Below are positions 1-5,008 of a stretch of DNA of 5,008 nucleotides, one piece after another. The stretch is from Pseudomonadota bacterium (GTDB lineage: Bacteria; Pseudomonadota; Alphaproteobacteria; Sphingomonadales; Sphingomonadaceae). Each line of letters starts with the position of its first letter. The first letter of the stretch is position 1. Made by a program: the position numbers and the translations under genes. The stretch lies in NCBI GenBank assembly GCA_023424095.1, contig JAFAEG010000107.1:1-5008 (forward strand), in the 5' to 3' direction. The notes beneath the pieces were generated by a model. The model ran no database searches. It was not told where the DNA came from and was given only the letters and a program-made list of their open reading frames with translations.

Positions 1-46
1 CCACCCGGCCGCCCATTCCAGGATATGCTGTTGGGTGGCCGGGTGG
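1..46. repeat. Long inverted repeat / hairpin downstream of metK
   Basis: Bases 1-15 (CCACCCGGCCGCCCA) pair with bases 32-46 (TGGGTGGCCGGGTGG) over 15 positions, with one G-U wobble (11/36) and a 16-base loop; 19-21 and 28-30 could add a small inner stem. It lies 34 bases beyond the metK stop. On the minus strand it could be the stem of an intrinsic terminator for metK, but the bases that would hold a T-run lie outside the window. No T-run follows it on the plus strand. It could equally be a copy of an intergenic palindromic repeat. The pairing is seen directly; the function is not. Bases 47-80 hold nothing else I can name. Confidence 0.6.
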
Positions 47-80
47 GGGTGCGGGCCGGTGCAGTCTCTAGAGGACGATT

Positions 81-1322
81 CTAGATCGCCGCCTTCAGCT
101 GATCGACCAGGTCGGTCCGCTCCCAGCTGAACTGGTCGCCGTCCGGCTTGCGGCCGAAATGACCGTAAGCGGCCGTCGGCGAATAGATCGGCTTGTTGAG
201 GCCGAGGTGGGTGCGGATGCCCTTCGGCGTCAGGCGCACGAGCGTCGGCAGCACCTGCTCGAGCTTCTCGGCCGACACGCCATTCTGCTCGGTGCCGTGC
301 AGGTCGACATAGAGCGACAGCGGCTCGGCAACGCCGATCGCGTAGCTGAGCTGGATCGTGCAGCGCTTGGCGAGGCCCGCCGCGACGACATTCTTCGCCA
401 GGTAGCGCGCCACGTAGGCGGCCGAACGATCGACCTTGGTCGGGTCCTTGCCCGAGAACGCGCCGCCGCCATGCGGGGCCGCGCCGCCATAGGTGTCGAC
501 GATGATCTTGCGGCCCGTGAGTCCGGCGTCGCCGTCCGGGCCGCCAATCTCGAAGCGGCCGGTCGGGTTGACGTAAATCTTGGTCTCGTCGGTGATGAAG
601 CCGTCGGGCAGGACCGCGGTCATCACGCCGGTCACATAGTCGCGCAGCTCGCCATATTTGGCGGCATCCGAACCCTCGCGGCCATCGTCGCAATAGCCCG
701 GCGCATGCTGGGTGGAGACGACCAGGGCGGTCGCCGCGACCGGCTCGCCATTCTCATAGCGTAGGGTCACCTGGCTCTTGGCGTCGGGCTCCAGATAGGG
801 CGCCTTGCCGCTGTGCCGATCCTCGGCCAGCTGCTCCAGGATGCGGTGCGAATAATAAAGCGTGGCGGGCAGCAGGTCCGGCGTCTCGTCGGTCGCGTAA
901 CCGAACATGATGCCCTGATCGCCCGCGCCCTCGTCCTTGTTGCCGCTCTCGTCGACGCCCTGCGCGATATGCTCGGACTGGCCGTGGAGGTGGTTCTCGA
1001 ACGTCGCGGTCGACCAGTGGAAGCCGTCCTGCTCATAGCCGATCTTGTGGACGACATTGCGGACCGCCGCCTCGATCTCGTCACGGACGCCCGGCGCCCA
1101 GCCATGCGTGTCGGGATAGGCGTCCAGATCGAACGCGCCCTTGCAGCGAATCTCGCCGCCGATCACGATCCGCTGCGTGGTGACGAGCGTCTCGCAGGCG
1201 ACGCGCGCTTCCGGGTCCTTGCCGATGAACAGATCGACGACCGCGTCGGAAATCTGGTCGGCGACCTTGTCCGGATGACCTTCGGAAACCGACTCGGACG
1301 TGAAGATGTAATTGCTGCGCAT
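81..1322 (-). CDS. metK: S-adenosylmethionine synthetase (methionine adenosyltransferase)
   Basis: This cytoplasmic enzyme makes SAM, the main methyl donor, from methionine and ATP, releasing phosphate and pyrophosphate. The 413-residue protein carries the family's hallmarks in order: an N-terminal FTSESVSEGHPDK block (H16, D18, K19), GAGDQGIMFGYA (132-143), the NPTGRF/GGP...GLTGRK block (about 252-272) and GGGAFSGKDPTKVD (285-298, K292 and K296), then AYGHFG near the C-terminus. It is somewhat longer than the enterobacterial enzyme (about 384 residues). Part of the extra length is near 206-222 (HAPGYCDDGREGSDAAK), which I read as lineage variation. The start is set by the family N-terminus. 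The best Shine-Dalgarno match, GAGAGG, is 12 bases upstream, which is rather far. The gene follows lnt by 59 bases, with a palindromic operator-like site between them. It looks complete. Function is essentially certain. Confidence 0.98.
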   Translation of the reverse strand: MRSNYIFTSESVSEGHPDKVADQISDAVVDLFIGKDPEARVACETLVTTQRIVIGGEIRCKGAFDLDAYPDTHGWAPGVRDEIEAAVRNVVHKIGYEQDGFHWSTATFENHLHGQSEHIAQGVDESGNKDEGAGDQGIMFGYATDETPDLLPATLYYSHRILEQLAEDRHSGKAPYLEPDAKSQVTLRYENGEPVAATALVVSTQHAPGYCDDGREGSDAAKYGELRDYVTGVMTAVLPDGFITDETKIYVNPTGRFEIGGPDGDAGLTGRKIIVDTYGGAAPHGGGAFSGKDPTKVDRSAAYVARYLAKNVVAAGLAKRCTIQLSYAIGVAEPLSLYVDLHGTEQNGVSAEKLEQVLPTLVRLTPKGIRTHLGLNKPIYSPTAAYGHFGRKPDGDQFSWERTDLVDQLKAAI

Positions 1323-1334
1323 TGCGGAAGCGTG

Positions 1335-1350
1335 CCTCTCGACAGAAAGG
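1335..1350 (-). promoter_or_regulatory. Possible hairpin masking the metK ribosome binding site
   Basis: In the metK leader, minus strand, CCTTTC (1350-1345) can pair with GAGAGG (1340-1335) across a TGTC loop: six pairs including one G-U. GAGAGG is the only Shine-Dalgarno-like purine run before the metK ATG, 12 bases away. Folding would hide it from the ribosome. The stem is short and may be fortuitous. I see no known SAM riboswitch in the roughly 46-base leader, which is too short for most classes. Confidence 0.25.
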
Positions 1351-1367
1351 GAAGGAGGAAATTGCGG

Positions 1368-1387
1368 ATATAAAGAAATCTTTATGT
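1368..1387 (-). promoter_or_regulatory. AT-rich palindromic operator upstream of metK (SahR-like site, putative)
   Basis: The minus strand reads ACATAAAGATTTCTTTATAT. Its core, ATAAAGA-TT-TCTTTAT (1370-1385), is a perfect inverted repeat with 7-base arms and a 2-base centre. The 20-base form has a single mismatched pair. It overlaps the lnt stop codon (1382-1384) and ends 45 bases before the metK start, a typical repressor position. It is conspicuously AT-rich in GC-rich DNA. From memory, palindromes of the ATAAAGA-N2-TCTTTAT type precede methionine and SAM-cycle genes in alphaproteobacteria and are assigned to SahR, an ArsR-family regulator released by SAH. That assignment is recalled, not tested here. 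A -10-like TTATAT (1373-1368) lies inside the right arm, so bound repressor would block polymerase; I see no convincing -35. No regulator gene is present in the window. Confidence 0.7.
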
Positions 1388-2893
1388 GCGCGGCTCGTTA
1401 GCCCGTGCGCGAGCGGATTTCAATCGTCCGGTGAAGAGGGAAGCGACGATCAGCAAGCCGGCGAAGACGAACGCCAGCCAGTTGCCGAATTGCGCGAACA
1501 GGGTCGGCGCCGCGGCCGGCGGCACCTGCGCGTCGATCGCGCCATATTCGTGCGACGGCACGGTCTCGGCCAGATTGCCGCGCGCGTCGATGATCCCCGA
1601 CACACCGGTCGGGGTCGCGCGGAGCACCGGCAGGCCTTCCTCGATCGCGCGCAGCCGCGCCTGGGCGAAATGCTGGGGCGGCCCCCACCAGCCGAACCAG
1701 GCGTCGTTGCTGGGGTTGAAGATGAAGTCCGGCCGGTTGGCGCGGTCCACGACATGGCCGGAAAAGACGATCTCGTAGCAGATCTGCAGCCCCACGCGGC
1801 CGAAGCCCGCCAGGTCGATGCTCTGCGGCCCCGGCCCTTCCCAGAAATCGATGTCGCCCGGCACCACCCGCGCCAGCCCGATCGGCTCCAGCAGCGAGCG
1901 GAAGGGCAGATATTCGCCGAACGGCACCAGATGCGCCTTGTCGTAGCGGGCGACCAACTGGCCCTCATGGTTCACGACATGCACGCTGTTGCGCGCCCCG
2001 ATCGCGCGCCGGCCGCCTTCGCGCTCGAGCTTGGTGCCGCCGGTCAGCAGCAGATCGCCGGGCCGGATCCAGCCGCCAATCTCCTCCGCCTCCCACGGCT
2101 CCTCATCGAGGAAATAGGGCACGCCATCCTCGGGCCAGAGCAGCAAAGTCGGTCCGCCCGCGAGCGTCCGGCCCGATTGTTCGAACCGCTCGAGCTGCGG
2201 GGCGTAGCCGACGCTATGCTTCACATCCTGGCTGATGTTCGGCTGCACCAGTCGCACCTTCGCGCCCGGCGGGCCGTCCGGCGCCGGCGTTGCCACGAAG
2301 GCGATCCCGACCAGCAGGAAGACGCCCACCGCCAGCACGCCGCCGCGCAGCCAGTCCCGCCGCGCCAGCAGATAGGCGACGCCGCTCCCCAAGGCCGCCA
2401 GCCCGCCCAGCGCATAGGTCCCGGCCAGGGCCGCGAACATCGCCGCCGGGGTCAGCAGCAGCGAGATGCCGAGCGGGTTCCACGGAAAGCCGGTCATCAA
2501 CGTGCCGCGCAGGAATTCCGTCACCGTCCAGGCGGCGGCGAACAACAGAACCAGCCGCAAGCGGTCGCCGCCCGACCAGCGCCAGGCCAACCCCGCCGCC
2601 ACCGCAGGCCAGACCGCCAGATAGAGGGACAGCACGACGACCCCGATCCAGCCGACCCAGGCCGGCATGTTCGCCTGATAGGTGAAGGCGGTCGCGATCC
2701 AGTTCAGGCCAAGCAAGAACTGGCCGAAGCCGAACCACCAGCCGCGCGCCAACGCGGTGCGCAGCCGCGGCGCCCGCTCCACCGCGAACAGCAGGAAGGC
2801 GACGCCAAGCAAAGTCAGCGGCCACAGATCGAGAGGAGCGAAGCCGCAGGCGCTGATGAGTCCTGCGGCCAGGCAAGCCAGAAGCCATTTCAT
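1382..2893 (-). CDS. lnt: Apolipoprotein N-acyltransferase
   Basis: Lnt performs the last step of lipoprotein maturation: it transfers an acyl chain from phospholipid to the N-terminal amine of the diacylglyceryl-cysteine, at the periplasmic face of the inner membrane. The 503-residue protein matches the family length (about 500-540). Hydrophobic segments fill roughly residues 1-200, a nitrilase-type carbon-nitrogen hydrolase domain spans about 213-460, and a last membrane segment (about 470-488) is followed by a basic tail. The catalytic triad is visible: E255 in LLLWPEDGVP, K319 in RYDKAHLVPFGEYLPF, and C372 in GLQICYEIVF. The start gives the normal first helix followed by FAPLDLWPL. No strong Shine-Dalgarno sequence precedes it, and a second ATG four bases on is out of frame. 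It lies 48 bases after the methyltransferase gene, with a possible weak terminator between. It looks complete. Confidence 0.96.
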   Translation of the reverse strand: MKWLLACLAAGLISACGFAPLDLWPLTLLGVAFLLFAVERAPRLRTALARGWWFGFGQFLLGLNWIATAFTYQANMPAWVGWIGVVVLSLYLAVWPAVAAGLAWRWSGGDRLRLVLLFAAAWTVTEFLRGTLMTGFPWNPLGISLLLTPAAMFAALAGTYALGGLAALGSGVAYLLARRDWLRGGVLAVGVFLLVGIAFVATPAPDGPPGAKVRLVQPNISQDVKHSVGYAPQLERFEQSGRTLAGGPTLLLWPEDGVPYFLDEEPWEAEEIGGWIRPGDLLLTGGTKLEREGGRRAIGARNSVHVVNHEGQLVARYDKAHLVPFGEYLPFRSLLEPIGLARVVPGDIDFWEGPGPQSIDLAGFGRVGLQICYEIVFSGHVVDRANRPDFIFNPSNDAWFGWWGPPQHFAQARLRAIEEGLPVLRATPTGVSGIIDARGNLAETVPSHEYGAIDAQVPPAAAPTLFAQFGNWLAFVFAGLLIVASLFTGRLKSARARANEPRT

Positions 2894-2920
2894 ATCGACG
2901 CAGCTATGAAGTGCCCGGCG

Positions 2921-2941
2921 AAAAGGCGCAATCCGCGCGCC
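2921..2941 (-). terminator. Possible weak intrinsic terminator after the methyltransferase gene
   Basis: Directly after the TGA at 2944-2942 the minus strand reads GGCGC (2941-2937), a 7-base loop, GCGCC (2929-2925), then TTTT (2924-2921). A GC stem followed by a T-run is the pattern of a rho-independent terminator, but five pairs and four Ts are minimal, and read-through into lnt is likely. If it works, it would partly separate the methyltransferase from lnt. Confidence 0.35.
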
Positions 2942-3895
2942 TCAGCCGGTCGGGGGAGCAAGGCGCAGGGCGCGGGCGATGGCGCGGACATGGCGCAGGT
3001 CCGACCCGCAGCAGCCGCCGAAGATGTTGAGCCACGGCAGGCGCCGGGTCAGGCCGGCATAATCGGCCGCCAGCTCGTCCGGATCGCCGGCGTCCAGCTC
3101 GGGCGCCTCGTCCAGTTCGGCATGGCTGCAACGCGACGCGTTCGCTCGAACGCCCCGGATCCGCCGCGCCCAGGCCGTTGCCGGATCGAGCACGCCAGCG
3201 AAATGATCGGGGTGGGCGCAATTGACCATGAAATAGGCGGCATCGCCCCCGGTCGCCGCGTCCACCTCCGCAATCGCATCGCCGAGCGCCTGGCCATTGG
3301 GCAGCCGCCCGTCGGTCTCCACCGTGAACGACACCGCCGCCGGTAGCCCCACTGCCTGCGCCGCCCGTACCAGTCCGGTCGCTTCGCTCGCCTGATTGAA
3401 GGTGAGCGCAGTCACCATGTCCGCCGCGGTCCCGGCCAGCCAGCCGAGCTGCTGGGCAAAATATGCTTCCGCCTCGTCCGCCGCGATCACCCGCTCGGGA
3501 CGATAGGCGTCGCCGCGCGGCCCGATCGGCGCATTGATGACGATCGGGCGACCCGCCCCCGCCGCCGCGCGCAGCGCCTCCGCGAAAGCGACCGCATCCA
3601 GATTCGCCTGCCTGAGCCCTGCCTCATCGGTGCCGAGTTCATCGACCCAATGGGTGTTCGCGCGCCAGGTGACCGTGTCGAGGACGAAGCCGGCATCCTG
3701 GTCGCGGGCCAGCGCCAGGAAGCCGCTGAAATAGTCGGTCAGCGCCGCCCGTCCGCCTTCCTGGGCAAGCAAGGTGTGCGCCGCGAAGGCCGGAATATCG
3801 ATGCCGTGATTGAAGATCAGGTCGGATTCCAGACCGGCATCGGTCAGGAAGAAGTCGCCGCCCAGCTGCGGCAATCCGCTGCGCCATATGCTCAT
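2942..3895 (-). CDS. Homocysteine S-methyltransferase family protein
   Basis: Enzymes of this cytoplasmic family (Pfam Homocysteine S-methyltransferase, as in MmuM and the N-terminal part of MetH) move a methyl group to homocysteine to give methionine, using a zinc-bound thiolate. The 317-residue protein is about MmuM length and is one domain: no cobalamin, pterin or MTHFR module. The N-terminal LTDAGLESDLIFNHGIDIP block, WRANTHW (77-83) and the zinc ligands C226 (MVNCAHPDHF) and C295/C296 (IFGGCCGSD) are all present, so it should be active. The methyl donor (S-methylmethionine, SAM, betaine or another) cannot be read from the sequence. I chose the ATG at 3895 because AAGGGGG lies 5 bases upstream and the family N-terminus begins there; an in-frame ATG at 3970 would add 25 residues unlike the family. 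It is divergent from the kinase gene and upstream of lnt. Nearness to metK and a likely adenosine kinase supports a methyl-cycle role. Confidence 0.92.
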   Translation of the reverse strand: MSIWRSGLPQLGGDFFLTDAGLESDLIFNHGIDIPAFAAHTLLAQEGGRAALTDYFSGFLALARDQDAGFVLDTVTWRANTHWVDELGTDEAGLRQANLDAVAFAEALRAAAGAGRPIVINAPIGPRGDAYRPERVIAADEAEAYFAQQLGWLAGTAADMVTALTFNQASEATGLVRAAQAVGLPAAVSFTVETDGRLPNGQALGDAIAEVDAATGGDAAYFMVNCAHPDHFAGVLDPATAWARRIRGVRANASRCSHAELDEAPELDAGDPDELAADYAGLTRRLPWLNIFGGCCGSDLRHVRAIARALRLAPPTG

Positions 3896-3900
3896 AGCAT

Positions 3901-3907
3901 CCCCCTT
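3901..3907 (-). promoter_or_regulatory. Ribosome binding site deciding the methyltransferase start
   Basis: The minus strand has AAGGGGG (3907-3901) with 5 bases before the ATG at 3895. This favours the 317-residue product over the longer reading from 3970. The other nearby ATG (3900-3898) is out of frame and meets a stop after two codons. Confidence 0.65.
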
Positions 3908-3934
3908 CGCCGAGCGTAGACACGAGCGGTTCTG

Positions 3935-3963
3935 TTGACCAGAGCGCCCCGTCGCCGTTAGTC
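3935..3963 (+). promoter_or_regulatory. Candidate sigma-70 type promoter for the PfkB kinase gene
   Basis: TTGACC (3935-3940) matches the -35 consensus at five of six positions. Seventeen bases later lies TTAGTC (3958-3963), a poor -10. Transcription would start near 3970, leaving a leader of about 20 bases that includes the ribosome binding site. The weak -10 makes this tentative. The 95-base divergent region 3896-3990 must also hold a promoter for the methyltransferase on the other strand, but I cannot place it. No copy of the ATAAAGA palindrome is present here. Confidence 0.27.
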
Positions 3964-3978
3964 GCGGCAACGACCTTC

Positions 3979-3983
3979 AGGAG
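3979..3983 (+). promoter_or_regulatory. Ribosome binding site supporting a TTG start
   Basis: AGGAG lies 7 bases before the TTG at 3991, an ideal spacing. It is the main evidence that the kinase starts at TTG; no ATG or GTG in frame at a suitable place keeps the first beta strand intact. Confidence 0.75.
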
Positions 3984-3990
3984 CCTTCCT

Positions 3991-4983
3991 TTGACCCAAC
4001 CTACTATTGACGTGCTCGCCATCGGCAATGCGATCATCGACGTCATTGCCGACACCGACGAGGCCTTTCTCGCCGCGGAGGGCATGCGCCCCGGCTCCAT
4101 GCGCCTGATCGACGCCGAGCGCGCGGTCGAGCTGTACGGCCGGATGAATCCGGGCCGCGAGATTTCCGGCGGTGCCGCGGCGAACACGCTGGCGGGCCTC
4201 GCCAGCCTGGGCGCGAACGTCGCCTTCGTCGGCCAGGTCGCCGACGATCAGCTCGGCAATATCTACCGCCATGATCTGACCGCCGCCGGCGTCAGCTTCG
4301 ACACGCCGGCGCGCGAGGGCGAGCCGCCGACCGGCCGCTGCCTGATCCTGGTGACTCCGGACGGTCAGCGTACGATGAACACCCTGCTCGGCGCGTCGCA
4401 TTATCTGCCCGCCGACGCGGCGTCCGACGAACTGGTCGCAAGCGCCAAGATCCTGCTGCTCGAAGGCTATCTGTGGGATCCGCCGGAGCCGCGCGCCGCG
4501 ATGCGCACGGCGATCAAGGCCGCCCGCGCCGCCGGCCGCCGCATCGCCTTCGCCACCTGCGCCGATTTCTGCGTGCAGACGCACCGCAAGGATTTCCGCG
4601 CGCTCATCGACGACGGCCTGATCGACATCCTGTTCGCCAATGAGGAAGAAGCCGCGATCCTGGAAGACAGCGACGCAGCGAGCGCGATCGAGAGCCTCGC
4701 GCGCGACGTGCCTTTGCTGGTGATCACCAAGGGGCCGGACGGCGCCGTGGCGATCGACGAGAACGGCGACCGCTTCCAGGTCGATGCCCTGCCCGTCGAG
4801 CGTGTGGTCGATACCACCGGCGCCGGCGACGTCTTCGCCTCGGGCTTCCTTTACGGCCAGGTCAGCGGCCGTTCGGTCCACGATTCCCTGCGCATCGGCG
4901 CAATCGCCGCGGCGGAAGTGATTTCCCATTATGGCGCCCGGCCCGAAAAGAGCCTCGCCGACCTGGTGGCCGAACAGCTCTAG
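3991..4983 (+). CDS. PfkB-family carbohydrate/nucleoside kinase, probably adenosine kinase
   Basis: This 330-residue cytoplasmic protein belongs to the PfkB (ribokinase-like) family and probably phosphorylates adenosine to AMP with ATP. Visible landmarks: the first strand IDVLAIGNAIIDV (6-18), the glycine-rich substrate-side signature SGGAAANTLAGLASLG (59-74) followed by FVGQVADD, the NEEE motif (217-220) involved in magnesium and phosphate binding, and the second PfkB signature DTTGAGDVFASGFLYG (274-289), where D280 is the expected catalytic base. Length is normal. The start is TTG, supported by a well-placed AGGAG; the next Met (residue 32) would remove the first strand. The overall pattern resembles proteins labelled adenosine kinase in alphaproteobacteria, and neighbouring metK and homocysteine methyltransferase fit a role in removing adenosine left by SAH hydrolysis. 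PfkB substrates are hard to tell from sequence, so another nucleoside or sugar is possible. It is divergent from the methyltransferase and followed by a hairpin repeat. Confidence 0.9.
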   Translation: MTQPTIDVLAIGNAIIDVIADTDEAFLAAEGMRPGSMRLIDAERAVELYGRMNPGREISGGAAANTLAGLASLGANVAFVGQVADDQLGNIYRHDLTAAGVSFDTPAREGEPPTGRCLILVTPDGQRTMNTLLGASHYLPADAASDELVASAKILLLEGYLWDPPEPRAAMRTAIKAARAAGRRIAFATCADFCVQTHRKDFRALIDDGLIDILFANEEEAAILEDSDAASAIESLARDVPLLVITKGPDGAVAIDENGDRFQVDALPVERVVDTTGAGDVFASGFLYGQVSGRSVHDSLRIGAIAAAEVISHYGARPEKSLADLVAEQL

Positions 4984-4989
4984 TCCGCT

Positions 4990-5007
4990 CCCCGGCGAAG
5001 GCCGGGG
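4990..5007. repeat. REP-like GC hairpin after the kinase gene
   Basis: CCCCGGC (4990-4996) and GCCGGGG (5001-5007) form a perfect 7-pair stem around a GAAG loop, 6 bases after the kinase stop; the window ends one base later. I recall closely similar CCCCGGCGAAGGCCGGGG(TCC) hairpins as frequent intergenic repeats in sphingomonad genomes, so this is probably one copy of such a family. It may also end transcription, though any T-run would be outside the window. The stem is seen directly; the repeat-family assignment is from memory. Confidence 0.65.
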
Positions 5008-5008
5008 T

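Noticed and set aside
66..85. Two TCTAGA sites around the metK stop and the palindrome CTCTAGAG
   Set aside because: CTAG is scarce in many bacteria so the pair caught my eye, but one arises from the TAG stop codon and there is no sign of a cloning junction or regulator site.
1351..1373. Strong plus-strand Shine-Dalgarno-like run (GGAGG) in the lnt-metK gap
   Set aside because: A TTG just after it meets a stop after two further codons, and no credible plus-strand gene follows. It is better read as the complement of the pyrimidine tract in the metK leader.
1323..1381. SAM-sensing riboswitch before metK
   Set aside because: The gap is only 59 bases, part of it occupied by the palindrome, and I could not recognise the conserved cores of SAM-II, SAM/SAH or other SAM riboswitches.
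2846..2893. Lipobox-like ISAC at residues 13-16 of Lnt, suggesting a lipoprotein
   Set aside because: The position fits a lipobox, but the segment is the usual first membrane helix of Lnt, followed by many more. A multi-spanning enzyme is not expected to be cleaved and lipidated there.
1322..3346. Plus-strand open frame of 674 codons antisense to lnt and parts of its neighbours
   Set aside because: It lies opposite lnt and the 3' half of the methyltransferase gene, both with clear catalytic motifs. The translation is low-complexity (rich in R, Q, A, P) with no recognisable domain, as expected from an antisense frame in GC-rich DNA.
3951..3974. Imperfect hairpin (GCCG/CGGC, 7-base loop) in the divergent intergenic region
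   Set aside because: Four core pairs plus a bulged outer stem are easily found by chance in GC-rich DNA, and it resembles no known riboswitch or operator.
3958..4929. Minus-strand open frame of 323 codons opposite the PfkB kinase
   Set aside because: The composition is a mirror of the kinase codons (rich in A, G, R, D, V) and there is no domain. The sense frame carries both PfkB signatures and a well-placed ribosome binding site.

Overview
The window looks like chromosomal housekeeping DNA from a GC-rich alphaproteobacterium, most likely a sphingomonad. The grounds are GC-rich codon use in every gene, the alphaproteobacterial form of MetK, the lnt-metK gene pair, and a CCCCGGC-GAAG-GCCGGGG hairpin of the kind I recall as common between genes in sphingomonads. 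The genus cannot be fixed from this sequence alone. I see no mobile element, tRNA, rRNA, CRISPR array or broken gene.

Layout: positions 1-80 are a non-coding stretch downstream of metK with a long hairpin cut by the window edge. Three genes then lie on the minus strand and are transcribed right to left: a homocysteine S-methyltransferase (3895-2942), apolipoprotein N-acyltransferase lnt (2893-1382) and S-adenosylmethionine synthetase metK (1322-81). A 95-base divergent intergenic region (3896-3990) separates them from a plus-strand PfkB-family kinase, probably adenosine kinase (3991-4983, TTG start). The window ends in another hairpin repeat (4990-5007).

Three of the four genes fit the activated methyl cycle. 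MetK makes SAM from methionine and ATP. SAM-dependent methylation yields S-adenosylhomocysteine (SAH), which SAH hydrolase (not in this window) splits into homocysteine and adenosine. The methyltransferase can return homocysteine to methionine, and the kinase can return adenosine to AMP. Lnt is the outsider: it finishes lipoprotein maturation in the inner membrane and sits beside metK as in many alphaproteobacteria.

The most notable non-coding signal is an AT-rich near-palindrome (1368-1387), ACATAAAGATTTCTTTATAT on the minus strand, that covers the lnt stop codon just upstream of metK. It stands out from its GC-rich surroundings and resembles the operator I recall for SahR-type (ArsR-family, SAH-sensing) regulators of methionine genes. 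It suggests metK has its own SAH-responsive promoter although it lies 59 bases after lnt. I found no wholly new system; the leads concern regulation and gene order.
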